Part shown: in pieces, positions 35,031-43,921 of the stretch
Numbering within the stretch: the stretch's first letter is position 1
Layout: every line of letters starts with the position of its first letter
NCBI GenBank assembly: GCA_016873225.1
Contig: VGXS01000009.1
Location: 1-64,000 of the forward strand
Direction of reading: 5' to 3'
Source: Planctomycetota bacterium
Lineage (GTDB): Bacteria; Planctomycetota; Planctomycetia; Gemmatales; Gemmataceae
Length of the DNA stretch: 64,000 bases
The notes under the pieces: generated by a model
The model's input: the letters and a program-made list of their open reading frames with translations, nothing else
The model's database searches: none
What the model was told of the DNA's origin: nothing
Program-made: the position numbers and the translations under genes

Positions 35031-36168
35031 ATGATGCTGCTGTCGGAATCGCAAAACCTGATCAACGACATGGTCAACCGCCTGGCTTTCCTCCGAGACT
35101 CTCTTTGACATCGTCAGGAAGCGCAAGGAACGCGAAAAGTTCAACGCAACCCAGTCGGAACCAACCTTTTGGGACAACCCCGAAAAGGCCCAGAAGCAAA
35201 TCAGCGCCTTCAAGCCGGTTGGCGAGATCCTCAAGGCCTACGAGGAGGTTGAGAAGTCGCTGGAAGACCTGAAGGCCCTCGAGGAACTGTGCTCCGAGGA
35301 TCCGTCGCTTGAGACTGAACTGGGCGGCGAAACCAAGAAGGTGATTCCCCTGCTTGAGGCCTTCGAACTCAGGAGCATGCTGAGCGGCCCGCAGGACGCC
35401 TCCAACGCCTATATCCGCGTGCAGGCCGGGGCCGGCGGCACCGAGGCGTGCGACTGGGCGCAAATGATCGTCCGCATGTATTCCCGTTGGGCCGAAACCA
35501 AGGGCTACAAGATCGAGCTGGTCGATGAACTCAGAAACGACAGCGCCGGCGTCCGCACCGCCACTCTCTACATCATCGGCGACTACGCCTACGGCAACCT
35601 TCAATCCGAAACGGGCGTCCACAGGCTTGTCAGGATCAGTCCTTTCGATTCCAACGCCCGCCGGCAAACCTCATTCGCGGCGGTGGATGTGACCCCCGAG
35701 ATTGACGGTGAAATCGACATCGTCATCAAGCCCGACGACCTGGTCCGCCAGACATTTTGCTCGGGTGGCCCCGGCGGGCAGCACCAGAACAAGACGCAGT
35801 CGGGTGTCCGCTACATCCACAAGCCCACGGGCATCGCCGCGGAAAGCCGCACCGAGCGCAGCCAGCACAAGAACGATGACAACGCGATGAAGTTGCTGAA
35901 GTCGCGCCTCTTCAAGATCGAGGAGCAGAAGCGCAAGGCCGAGGTGGAAAAGGCCTATGACGAGAAGGGCGAGGTGGCCTGGGGCAACCAGATCCGCAAC
36001 TATGTGATGCAGCCATACACCTTGTGCAAGGATGTGCGCACCGATCAGCAAACCCCGCAGGTGAATGTCGTGCTCGACGGCGACCTCGACCCGTTCATCC
36101 AGGCCTACCTGCGCACCAAGGCCGCCGGCAAGATGAAGAAGGGCGGTTCCTCCGACGAGGACCTGTGA
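35031..36168 (+). CDS. prfB: Peptide chain release factor 2, programmed +1 frameshift
   Basis: Frame 1 runs from ATG 35031 (AGGAG eight bases upstream) for 25 codons to CTT-TGA (TGA 35106-35108). After a +1 shift the frame continues from GAC at 35107 to the stop at 36168, giving 378 residues in total, the normal RF2 length. The GGQ motif (CSGGPGGQHQN, near residue 248) contacts the peptidyl transferase centre. RISPFDS contains SPF, the RF2 anticodon-like motif for UGA and UAA. RF2 ends translation at UAA and UGA, and the frameshift is autoregulated by its own level. Its presence argues that UGA is a stop codon in this genome. Confidence 0.95.
35103..35109 (+). promoter_or_regulatory. prfB: prfB recoding site CTTTGAC
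   Basis: CTT TGA C is the conserved +1 slippery site and in-frame stop of bacterial prfB. In E. coli it is preceded by a strong internal Shine-Dalgarno-like element three bases before CTT. Here the same position reads CGAGACTCT, with at best a weak GAGA. Confidence 0.9.
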
Positions 36169-36346
36169 CCCATGCCGTGGGCGTTGGCCAACCCTTGCCC
36201 TTGCAAGCAAGCGTTCGATCTTGAGGCGATCATGGGGCATTAGCCCCGTGAGCCAATATTCGGCTATTTAGCGCAGGCTTCAAATGGGTGAGTTGAATTG
36301 TTGACGCTGACAGAACAAACACAAATGTGCGGTGAGTAAAATCAAT

Positions 36347-36439
36347 AGAGCCCCGAACGCAGTCGAAGGCGGAATGAGCGGGTTTGGATCCGGAATCGAC
36401 CCGCTCACTCCGGCGCTACGCGCCTGCGTTCGGGGCTCT
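36347..36439. repeat. Dispersed palindromic element, copy B (complete)
   Basis: The left arm starts AGAGCCCCGAACGCAG and continues AAGGCGGAATGAGCGGGT. The right arm is ACCCGCTCACTCCGGCGC-TAC-GCGCCTGCGTTCGGGGCTCT. The arms pair almost end to end as a long imperfect stem with a loop near 36384-36398, and the right arm has its own GGCGC-TAC-GCGCC hairpin. A short T-rich stretch (CTCTTTCGTTTCTG) follows, giving the look of a strong terminator between convergent genes. Confidence 0.85.
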
Positions 36440-36483
36440 TTCGTTTCTGTTATGGCTCATGTATTTGTTCCTTGATCGACTCG

Positions 36484-36581
36484 CCCCTCACTTCGTTCAG
36501 GGCTCCTAAACGATGAATGGATCTCAATATGAAGGCCACACAAAGGATGACGATGCTTAGGAGCCCCCAGCGGAGTGAGGG
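36484..36581. repeat. Related inverted repeat, copy D (inside-out orientation)
   Basis: CCCCTCACTTCGTTCAGGGCTCCTAA (from about 36485) and TTAGGAGCCCCCAGCGGAGTGAGGGG (to about 36581) are near-perfect inverted repeats with a spacer of about 45 bases. The arms carry the same GGAGTGAG and GGGCTC cores as copies A-C, but the order is reversed: GGGCTC ends face inward instead of outward. Confidence 0.75.
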
Positions 36582-36803
36582 GCCCTCGCGGACAATCAAC
36601 AATCTGGCGCCAGTTCACAGGTCACTTGCGCCGTTCGACGCTTCATGGACATGAAAGAGCTAACAGAAGATGGCTGGCGCCGGGCTCTTGAGCAGCTCAG
36701 TCATTTGAAGTCTGCTCCAATCGTGATGCCTAATTGTCCACGCCGACGATCAGGCATCAACCGGGACTTGCTTTCTTGAAGTGCGTGTGCGCTGAATTCA
36801 TCA

Positions 36804-39500
36804 TTACTTCAGCGGCTTGCCGGTTTTCTTGTCGATGGCCCCGGCGGCGACAAGGTGGAACTTTTCCGGATTGATATGCTTTTTCGCCACTTCAAGCACC
36901 ATCGCGGGTGTGACTTCGGATATGGCCTTGCGGAAACTGTCGAGATGGCCGGGTTTCCAGCCAAAACGCTCATACGCCTGAAGTTGGTCCGCCAGCGCTG
37001 AATGGCCGTCGTATTTGAATGGCAGGTTGCCCAGCAGATAACTTTTGGCGTCCGCGACTTCCTGCGCCGATGCCTCCTCATTGCGCAGGCGGTCGATCTC
37101 CTCGCGGAATTCCTTCTCGACCCGCTCGAGGTTGGAGGCGTCGGTGCCGATGTAGCAGGCGAACACCCCCGGCAGCAGGTCGGAGGACGAGCAAATTTCG
37201 GCGCGAACGGTGTAGGCGAGGCCTTCGCGGTCACGCAGGCGCGCGGAAAGCCTGTCGGTGAATCCCGGGCCCGTGCCCAGCACATGATCCATCACCAGCA
37301 GCGCGTGATAGTCGGGATGATCACGGGTGATGCCCGCATGTCCCATGAAGAATTGAAGCTGGGCGGATCCGGGAATCGAAATGTATTCCCTCGATGGTCG
37401 AGGCGCGGGAATCGGCGGCAACGCCGGTGGCAAGGACGCCTTGCGCGCCTTGGCCTTGCCTGCCAATTCCACCAGCAGCTTTTCCATTTCCAGGATTTCG
37501 AAATCCCCCACCACGGCGACGACAAGGTTGTCGGGAGTCATGACGCGGCGATGGAAATCGACGCAGTCATCCCGCTCCAATTTCTCCACCGATTTCCTTT
37601 CACCGAAGGCGGGCCTGCCAAGGTAATGCTTCTGCCCGTAAACCGCCCCATGGAGCGCCTGGCGGGCCCGGGTGGTCCCATCCTTCTCGTTGTTGAGGAT
37701 GGTGGCCAACTGTCCGTCGCGCATCTGCTCAAAGGCCTCCTCGGGGAAATCAGGCCTGTCCAAGGCGGCGAACATCAGGCCGAGCGCCTTCGCCTTGTCC
37801 TGCGAAAGCGCCGTCAGCGAGGCCCCGCTCAGGTCGAACGAAATGGAAGCCCCCATGTCCTCAATGTCCGAGGCGAACTGGATTCCGGTTCTTCCGTCGG
37901 AACCCTCCTCCAGCAGGTAACTCGTGAGCATCGCCAAGCCGGCTTTCGACTCGGGTTCATGCCGCCGTAGTTCACGCCAACGGGCCTCCGCGGCGATCAC
38001 GGGCAGGCCTTTCCGCTCCAGAAGCAGGGCCACGATGCCGTTCGGCAGGATCACCCTCCGGGCGCCATCGAGTGGGTTGGCCTGGGGGGAGGCCCCGGCC
38101 GGGGAGCGTGCCTTGGCGGATTTGGCGCGGCGGGTGCCGGGCGCCGCGTGGAAGGCCGCCGCCATGCCGGGTTTCGAGACGATCATCGCCCTGCGATCAT
38201 CCCCGAGGTAGGTTTTGGCCGCGCGAAGCAGATCTTCGGGGGTCACCCGCGCCACCGAGTCGATGTAGGCATCCAGGCGGGCCATTCCCCCCTGCATGAC
38301 CCCGATCGCCACGCCTTGCGCCCTGCCATGCACCGTGGATTGCTCGAAAACGAGCGAGGCGAGGATTTTCCTCCTTACCCTCTCGGTTTCCGCCATGGTG
38401 GGGGCCTTGTCCCTTAGCCTGTCGATCTCCTCGAAAAGGGCTTGTTCGGTCTCCTTGAGGTCCGAGTCGGGAAGCAGTTCAACATCCACCTGCATCCAAC
38501 CGGGATGCCGACCCGCCGTGTGTGCCGATGAGATTTCAGACGCGAGTCCATCCTCCTCGACAAGCCGGGTGTGAAGGCGGGATGTCCGTCCCTCGGCCAG
38601 GAGGATCGAAAGGAAGTCGATCGGCGCCTCGTCGGGATGTCCCGCCGGCACCGTGCGGTAGGCCAGCGCCAGCCTCACGACATCGAACTTGGATGGCATT
38701 TCCTGCCGGACTGGAAGCTTCGGGAGTTCCTTGGGTGGCGAGGGGCGCTCGGGCAGGACAGCCTTGGGAATCGCGCCGAGGTGTTTCCTGACAAGTCGGA
38801 GCGCCGTGGCGGTTTCAACACCGCCGGCCACCACCAGCACGGCATTGTTGGGGTGGTACCAGCGGTCGTGGTGCGCCTTGATGATCGCAGCCGTCGCCGC
38901 GCGCACATGCGACTTTTCACCGATCACCGGATGGCCATAGGGCCCGGTTTTTCCAAACAGGTGCGGCAGCAGCGCCTTGGATTCCAGGTCCCAGGGCTCA
39001 TCCTCGCCCCGGTTCAATTCCTCGATCACCGCTCCCTTTTCCTGCTCGAACTCATGCTTCTCATCGATGACGAGGTTGCGCATCCGGTCGGCCTCGATCT
39101 TAAGCGCCTCCTCCCAGCGGTCGGCCGAAAAGTCGAAGTGGTAGGCGGTGATGTCCTCCGATGTGAAGGCGTTGTTGGCGCCTCCATTGCGCAGGGTGAC
39201 GCGGTCGATGTCGCCCGGCATGAGCTTGGCGGTGCCCTTGAACATGAGGTGCTCGAGATAATGGGACAGGCCGGTCTGGTCGAGTTTCTCGTCGGCGCTG
39301 CCAACGCGGTACACCAGCATGGTTGTCACGGTGCTGGCTTTTTCAACCGGCACGATGTAAACCTCGAGGCCGTTGGCAAGCACCTCGCGCGCGATGGACT
39401 TGTTCGGTTTTCGGATCGCCTCGACAAGCCGGTTGACGGCGGGGTTTTCCGATGGGCCCTGCGAAGGGGCGATGGTGGCGAGAATCAGCGTCAGCAGCAT
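36804..39500 (-). CDS. M16 family zinc metallopeptidase, two-domain
   Basis: 898 residues with a leader MLLTLILATIAPSQ and a GGAAAGG site. The inverted zinc motif HxxEH is HYLEH at about residues 80-84, and the downstream acidic ligand region is FEQEKGAVIEEL. The second half (from about residue 475) repeats the M16 fold without a zinc site and has LDRPDFPEEAF and LDSFRKAISEV segments. This one-chain active plus inactive pair is the arrangement of pitrilysin/PqqL-type peptidases, which degrade peptides in the periplasm. A proline-rich linker sits between halves. A small membrane protein gene lies directly upstream on the same strand. Confidence 0.9.
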   Translation of the reverse strand: MLLTLILATIAPSQGPSENPAVNRLVEAIRKPNKSIAREVLANGLEVYIVPVEKASTVTTMLVYRVGSADEKLDQTGLSHYLEHLMFKGTAKLMPGDIDRVTLRNGGANNAFTSEDITAYHFDFSADRWEEALKIEADRMRNLVIDEKHEFEQEKGAVIEELNRGEDEPWDLESKALLPHLFGKTGPYGHPVIGEKSHVRAATAAIIKAHHDRWYHPNNAVLVVAGGVETATALRLVRKHLGAIPKAVLPERPSPPKELPKLPVRQEMPSKFDVVRLALAYRTVPAGHPDEAPIDFLSILLAEGRTSRLHTRLVEEDGLASEISSAHTAGRHPGWMQVDVELLPDSDLKETEQALFEEIDRLRDKAPTMAETERVRRKILASLVFEQSTVHGRAQGVAIGVMQGGMARLDAYIDSVARVTPEDLLRAAKTYLGDDRRAMIVSKPGMAAAFHAAPGTRRAKSAKARSPAGASPQANPLDGARRVILPNGIVALLLERKGLPVIAAEARWRELRRHEPESKAGLAMLTSYLLEEGSDGRTGIQFASDIEDMGASISFDLSGASLTALSQDKAKALGLMFAALDRPDFPEEAFEQMRDGQLATILNNEKDGTTRARQALHGAVYGQKHYLGRPAFGERKSVEKLERDDCVDFHRRVMTPDNLVVAVVGDFEILEMEKLLVELAGKAKARKASLPPALPPIPAPRPSREYISIPGSAQLQFFMGHAGITRDHPDYHALLVMDHVLGTGPGFTDRLSARLRDREGLAYTVRAEICSSSDLLPGVFACYIGTDASNLERVEKEFREEIDRLRNEEASAQEVADAKSYLLGNLPFKYDGHSALADQLQAYERFGWKPGHLDSFRKAISEVTPAMVLEVAKKHINPEKFHLVAAGAIDKKTGKPLK

Positions 39501-39530
39501 CGTCAGGCCTTTCCGGGGGCAAGCCCCGCC

Positions 39531-39797
39531 TTAGCGCGCGCGGTCTTCGGTTGAAGGGGCCGGCCCCTGAATATCCCGCAGCTTCAAGTAAATTTCCATC
39601 CGTCGCCTGTGCTGTTCCATGCCCGGGGCGATGGAAAAGAGATAAACACCGATGCCCAAGGCCACAGTGGCGAAGACCTCAAACCCGACGATCCAGTAGA
39701 GTTCTTGGTAATTGGGGGGGCGCCGGGGGCGGCGGTAAAATCGGGGATTGAGCTGCCAGAAGCTCCAGGCCGGCTTGCTGGCGCCCTCGATGCTCAT
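39531..39797 (-). CDS. Small single-pass membrane protein of unknown function
   Basis: 88 residues from ATG 39797, with GGAAGAGGAA upstream; an ATG eight codons earlier (39821) is also possible. One clear membrane segment, IVGFEVFATVALGIGVYLFS, is preceded by an arginine/proline-rich stretch (FYRRPRRPPNYQELYW) and followed by a charged tail. This topology puts the basic N-terminus in the cytoplasm. It lies 30 bases upstream of the M16 protease start and is divergent from moxR, so it may be cotranscribed with the protease. I do not recognise a family. A much longer open frame covering it comes from the opposite strand of moxR and is not real. Confidence 0.6.
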   Translation of the reverse strand: MSIEGASKPAWSFWQLNPRFYRRPRRPPNYQELYWIVGFEVFATVALGIGVYLFSIAPGMEQHRRRMEIYLKLRDIQGPAPSTEDRAR

Positions 39798-39935
39798 GGC
39801 CGATTCCTCTTCCAGTCTCATCCCTAGACGATTGTCGGAACCGTCATCCCATGGAACCGTCGCGCGGGGGGGATCATCAAGCCTTTTCCCATAGAATGAC
39901 GCCAATCTCTTTTTCTTTCGAGGGGTGCTCCGGCC

Positions 39936-40958
39936 GTGAGTTCCGACAAGATCACCGAATACCTCCAGCAGTTCGCCCAGTCCCGGCAGGAGATGATGGA
40001 GCAACTCCGCAAGGTGATTGTCGGCCAGGCCGGCGTGATCGAGCAGATTCTCGCCGCCGTCTTCACCCGGGGACATTGCCTGCTGATTGGCGTGCCCGGG
40101 CTCGCGAAAACGCTGGTTGTCAGCAGCATCAGCCAAATCATGGAACTGGCATTCAAGCGGGTGCAGTTCACGCCGGACCTGATGCCTTCCGACATCACTG
40201 GAACCATGGTGCTTGACGAGTCCTCCGGAACCAGGGAATTCCGCTTCGTGAAGGGCCCGGTCTTCACCAACATCCTGCTGGCCGATGAGATCAACCGCAC
40301 GCCTCCCAAGACCCAGGCGGCCCTGCTTCAGGCCATGGCTGAAAAGGAGGTCACGGCGGGTCAGGAGACCTACAAGCTGCCCGACCCGTTTTTTGTCATC
40401 GCCACCCAGAACCCGATCGAACAGGAGGGAACCTACCCGTTGCCCGAGGCCCAATTGGATCGGTTCATGTTCACGGTGAGAGTTGATTACCCGACCTTGG
40501 AGGAAGAAAAGAAGATCCTGGCCACAACCACCAAGGACGATACCCCCGAACTGCGCCGGGTCCTGAGCGCCAAGGCGATCCTCAACCTGCAAAAGCTGGT
40601 CCGCAGCGTGCCGGTGGGGGAATTTGTGCTCGACTATGTGGCCCGCCTTGTCCGCGCCACCCGCCCCGGAACAACGGAAGCGCCGCCGTTCATCACCAAG
40701 TGGATCGACTACGGCGCCGGTCCCAGGGCCGGGCAAAACCTGGTGCGCGCCGGCCAGGCCTTCGCCGCCATGGATGGCAGGTACAGCGTCTCGCTGGCCG
40801 ACATCCGCAAGGCGGCCGAACCCGTGCTGAGGCACCGGATTGGGGTGAACTTCCAGGCCCAGGCGGAGGGCAAGAAGGCCGAGGATATCGTCCAGATGCT
40901 GCTGGATGCGATTGCCGAACCCAAGGTTGAGACTTTTGCCCGCGGCCAGCGCCGCTAA
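39936..40958 (+). CDS. MoxR-family AAA+ ATPase
   Basis: 340 residues from GTG 39936 (GAGGGG upstream). Walker A is GVPGLAKT, Walker B ILLADEIN, sensor 1 FVIATQNP, and the EGTYPLPEAQLDRFMF segment is diagnostic for MoxR. A winged C-terminal lid follows (YSVSLADIRKAAEPVLRHRI). MoxR ATPases work as chaperones for metal or cofactor insertion and usually sit beside DUF58 and VWA-domain genes. Here the DUF58 gene lies two genes downstream. A peroxidase gene is inserted between them. Confidence 0.93.
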   Translation: MSSDKITEYLQQFAQSRQEMMEQLRKVIVGQAGVIEQILAAVFTRGHCLLIGVPGLAKTLVVSSISQIMELAFKRVQFTPDLMPSDITGTMVLDESSGTREFRFVKGPVFTNILLADEINRTPPKTQAALLQAMAEKEVTAGQETYKLPDPFFVIATQNPIEQEGTYPLPEAQLDRFMFTVRVDYPTLEEEKKILATTTKDDTPELRRVLSAKAILNLQKLVRSVPVGEFVLDYVARLVRATRPGTTEAPPFITKWIDYGAGPRAGQNLVRAGQAFAAMDGRYSVSLADIRKAAEPVLRHRIGVNFQAQAEGKKAEDIVQMLLDAIAEPKVETFARGQRR

Positions 40959-41006
40959 TAATGTTGTGTGATTGCCGCTTTGAAACTTTCCGGAGGTTTG
41001 TCAACG

Positions 41007-42464
41007 ATGACTCGCTTTGGACTCCCCCTCATGGCAGGCTGCCTGATGGTCGCGTCTGCATGGACAAGCCCCGTGGGCGCCGCGGACGCCGGCCAACCGG
41101 ATGCCGCGGCCCTGGCCGCCTCGGAATCACAGCTGCCCAATCCCGCCCTCATGGCCCCATTCAAGGAACAGCAACCGGTCATCCTTGTGGTTCGCGATCC
41201 CCGCAAGCCCGAGGCGTGGGCCGGCCTCAAGAAGTACTGGAACCCCGGCCCCGTCGAGTCGGTCGATCCCTCCACCGGGGAGAAGGTCACGCGGCAGGGG
41301 GTGTTCATCAAGGTGCCCCTGGGCCTGAACACGGCGCCTTCCATCCCGGCGGAAAACCCGCTCACGGTTGAGAAGGTGATGCTGGGCAAGAAGCTCTATT
41401 TCGATCCCATTCTCTCGGCCAACAACAAAGTGTCTTGCGCCTCTTGCCACAACCCCCAGCTTGGCTACACCGACCAGCTGGTCACCTCCACAGGCATATT
41501 CGACCAGAAGGGCGGCATGAACGCCCCGACGGTTTTCAACTCGAGCTTCAGTCCCCTTCAGTTCTGGAATGGTCGCGCCGCCTCCCTTGAGGAGCAGGCG
41601 CAGGGTCCACCCCAGAACCCTTCTGAAATGCACGATGGCAAGGGCAACGCCTGGTTCAAGGCCGTCGAGCGTCTCAAGGCCAGCCCTGAATATGTGAAAT
41701 CCTTCGCCCGTGTGTTTGGCACCTCGCCCACCCGTGACGCCGTCGCCAAGGCCATCGCGGCTTACGAAAGGCTCGTCCTGACTGGAAACTCCATTGTCGA
41801 CCGCGCCGAACTGGCGATGCGTGAGCGTGTGGAGGAGGAAGGTGGTGGCAAGCTGGAACCCAACGCCGCCGACTTTGCCAAGGTTCTCAACGCCGCGTAC
41901 GCCGCCAAGGACGATACGGCCCTTGCGGCCCTCAACCTGGCCGGTGCCAAGGACGAGGGCAAGGTGAAGGGCGTCGCCGCATCGCTGGCCAGCGGGCGCT
42001 CCCTTTTCTATGGCAAGGCCCGATGCAATTCATGCCATGTCGGAGACAACTACTCCGATGGCGCCTTCCACAACCTGGGAGTCGGCGCCAAGGATGGTGT
42101 CTTGCCGGCTAGTGAATCAGGCCGGTATGGCGCGCAACCCACCGGGCACAAGGATCCTTCGCTCGTCGGCGCCTACAAGACGCCCACCCTGCGCCAACTC
42201 CTCAGCACCGCCCCCTACATGCATGATGGCAAGGAGGCGACGCTGGAAGCCGTGGTCGAACTCTACAACCGCGGTGGCAACCTCAACCCCCATCTCGACG
42301 GCAAGATGCGGGACTTCGATGCCGAGCGCGAGGTTGCCAAGTCCGGCAAGTCGGCGGTCGTGCCGCGCAAACTCCTCCTGACCGACCAGGAAAAGAATGA
42401 TCTCGTTCTTTTCATGCGCGGGCTTCAGGGTGAGTCGTGCGACTCCATCCTCACCACCCCCTGA
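41007..42464 (+). CDS. Diheme cytochrome c peroxidase (MauG/CcpA family)
   Basis: 485 residues from ATG 41007 with GGAGG ten bases upstream. A signal peptide ends near SPVGAAD. Two heme sites, CASCHNPQ (near residue 144) and CNSCHVGD (near residue 340), fit the di-heme peroxidase fold. Other family segments are KLYFDPILSANNKVSCASC, APTVFNSSFSPLQFWNGRA and YKTPTLRQLLSTAPYMHDG. CcpA reduces hydrogen peroxide in the periplasm; MauG relatives oxidise protein residues. The first ~100 residues before the family core are longer than in typical CcpA. A hairpin terminator follows the stop, so it ends its own transcript. Confidence 0.9.
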   Translation: MTRFGLPLMAGCLMVASAWTSPVGAADAGQPDAAALAASESQLPNPALMAPFKEQQPVILVVRDPRKPEAWAGLKKYWNPGPVESVDPSTGEKVTRQGVFIKVPLGLNTAPSIPAENPLTVEKVMLGKKLYFDPILSANNKVSCASCHNPQLGYTDQLVTSTGIFDQKGGMNAPTVFNSSFSPLQFWNGRAASLEEQAQGPPQNPSEMHDGKGNAWFKAVERLKASPEYVKSFARVFGTSPTRDAVAKAIAAYERLVLTGNSIVDRAELAMRERVEEEGGGKLEPNAADFAKVLNAAYAAKDDTALAALNLAGAKDEGKVKGVAASLASGRSLFYGKARCNSCHVGDNYSDGAFHNLGVGAKDGVLPASESGRYGAQPTGHKDPSLVGAYKTPTLRQLLSTAPYMHDGKEATLEAVVELYNRGGNLNPHLDGKMRDFDAEREVAKSGKSAVVPRKLLLTDQEKNDLVLFMRGLQGESCDSILTTP

Positions 42465-42492
42465 TTCGGGAATAACCGCTCAATCAGGGCGC

Positions 42493-42519
42493 CCGGGGCG
42501 CGTGCCGCACGCGCCCCGG
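42493..42519 (+). terminator. Strong hairpin after the peroxidase gene
   Basis: CCGGGGCGCGTG, loop CCG, CACGCGCCCCGG: a perfect 12-bp GC-rich stem about 30 bases after the stop. It is followed by CTCGTTTCTGG, not a full T-run. It would separate the peroxidase from the next two genes. Confidence 0.65.
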
Positions 42520-42539
42520 CTCGTTTCTGGAAGAAAAAC

Positions 42540-43001
42540 ATGAGTTTCTGGCACCGAGTTTTCGCCCGTTCTGAAGCCAACCCCGATCCCGTTGCCCTCG
42601 CCGAGTTGGCGCAAGCCACCCACGCCGGCACGACATGCCACTTCGGCGCGGATAATGACGGCTGGTTTTCCTGCGAGATCCGCCTTCCCGACGGCGCCGT
42701 GCTCAACCTCGACCGTTACCTTGCCGAGGAGGAGGGTGTTCGCCGGGACCTCAACACCTGGGCGGCCTGGATTGAAACATGCGATTACTCCGACCGCGTC
42801 GACGAACTCATGGAATGGGTGATCCAGTCGAGGCAGTTTTTCACATTGCGTCGTCCGCTCGCCGCTTCCAACGACCTGGCGATTGAAAAGCTATCCACCG
42901 GCATTTGCCGGCACCTCGCCTTGGTCCTTGATGGAATCTGGCAGGCCGATGGCGAAGGCCTGTACGATGCCTCGGGGGAGAAACTCCTCCAGGAATACTG
43001 A
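42540..43001 (+). CDS. Hypothetical soluble protein upstream of DUF58
   Basis: 153 residues, with GGAAG six bases before the start. No signal peptide or membrane segment. It begins MSFWHRVF and has a mixed, acidic composition with GWFSCEIRLPDGAVLNLDRY and YSDRVDELMEWVIQSRQFF. I do not recognise the family. The stop is 13 bases before the DUF58 start, so the two are probably translated from one message and may act together. The body is likely a small alpha-beta fold with three cysteines, but no metal motif is evident. Confidence 0.75.
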   Translation: MSFWHRVFARSEANPDPVALAELAQATHAGTTCHFGADNDGWFSCEIRLPDGAVLNLDRYLAEEEGVRRDLNTWAAWIETCDYSDRVDELMEWVIQSRQFFTLRRPLAASNDLAIEKLSTGICRHLALVLDGIWQADGEGLYDASGEKLLQEY

Positions 43002-43014
43002 GCGGGGGCGGACC

Positions 43015-43911
43015 GTGGCGGGAACGGAACGGTATCTTCGGCCGGATGTCATCCGCACGATCGGCAGGCTCGACCTGCGCGCCCGATTCATTGTCGAGGG
43101 GTTTCTTTCAGGACTGCATGGCAGTCCGTTCCAGGGGTTTTCCGTCGAGTTTTCCGAGCACCGGAAATATGTGCCCGGCGACGACATCAAGGACATCGAC
43201 TGGGGAGTCTACGCCAAGACGGAGAAATATTATGTCAAGAAGTTCAAGGCCGAGACCACCATGCAGGGCTGGCTGGTGGTCGACCGCAGCGCCAGCATGG
43301 GTTGGACCCATCGTCAGGATCTGACCAAGTTCGAGTACGGAATCAGCCTCGCCGCGGCGTTGGCCCACCTGATGATCCACCAGCAGGATCCCGTGGGCCT
43401 GGCGGTGTGCGGGCAGAGGATCGAGTCGGTGCTGCGGCCGAAGGCGACCAGAACCCAGCTTTCGTCCATTCTGTCCTTCCTTGCCGGGTTGTCGCCTTCG
43501 GGCGAGGTTTCCCTTGGCGATTGCCTGATGCAGTTGGCCGGGATCGCCCGGGGCAAGGGTCTCGTGGTGATCTTCTCCGACCTGCTTGCTGAGCCCCAGC
43601 CCATCATCGACGGCATGATGCGGCTTCGCCACTCGGGCCACGACATCATCCTTTTCCACATCCTTGACGAGGCCGAAAGGCGCTTCCCCTTCGAGGGATA
43701 TTGCGAGTTTCAGGATGTGGAGACTGACCAGAAAATCCTGCTTGACGCCGATTCCATCCGCGCCGATTACCTCAAGGCCCTTGCCGGTTTTGAGGAGAAG
43801 TATCGCGAGGCATGCCACAAGGGGCAGATCGATTATGTGGCGATGGACACCGGAAGGAATTTCGGCGACGCGTTGCTGGAATATCTCCAGCAGCGTTCCA
43901 GGCGGGGCTGA
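43015..43911 (+). CDS. DUF58 domain protein
   Basis: 298 residues from GTG 43015 with GGGGG upstream; the earlier open frame overlaps the previous gene. The segment SPFQGFSVEFSEHRKYVPGDDIKDIDWGVYAK is the DUF58 signature. WLVVDRSASMGW and VVIFSDLL look like a von Willebrand A fold with a partial MIDAS (DxSxS). DUF58 proteins are encoded next to MoxR ATPases, and the pair likely forms a maturation system. No membrane segment is present in this protein, unlike some relatives. Its nearest partner here is moxR at 39936. Confidence 0.88.
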   Translation: MAGTERYLRPDVIRTIGRLDLRARFIVEGFLSGLHGSPFQGFSVEFSEHRKYVPGDDIKDIDWGVYAKTEKYYVKKFKAETTMQGWLVVDRSASMGWTHRQDLTKFEYGISLAAALAHLMIHQQDPVGLAVCGQRIESVLRPKATRTQLSSILSFLAGLSPSGEVSLGDCLMQLAGIARGKGLVVIFSDLLAEPQPIIDGMMRLRHSGHDIILFHILDEAERRFPFEGYCEFQDVETDQKILLDADSIRADYLKALAGFEEKYREACHKGQIDYVAMDTGRNFGDALLEYLQQRSRRG

Positions 43912-43921
43912 CCGCCCGCCA

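Larger units (their letters stand above)
36169..36803. other. Gene-free convergent intergenic region with palindromes
   Basis: 635 bases between the convergent prfB and M16 protease genes with no credible gene. It holds two palindromic elements (36347-36439 and 36484-36581). Two short hairpins (GGGGCATTAGCCCC around 36235 and AGCCAATATTCGGCT around 36252) lie about 65-80 bases after the prfB stop and could help end its transcript. I see nothing else up to 36803. Confidence 0.7.

Noticed and set aside
36169..36803. tRNA or small RNA gene in the intergenic gap
   Set aside because: I saw no cloverleaf arms or CCA end; the structure present is the palindromic elements.
39531..40835. 434-residue minus-strand frame covering moxR
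   Set aside because: It is antisense to a clear MoxR ATPase; only its last 88 residues, with their own ATG and ribosome binding site, look like a real small gene.
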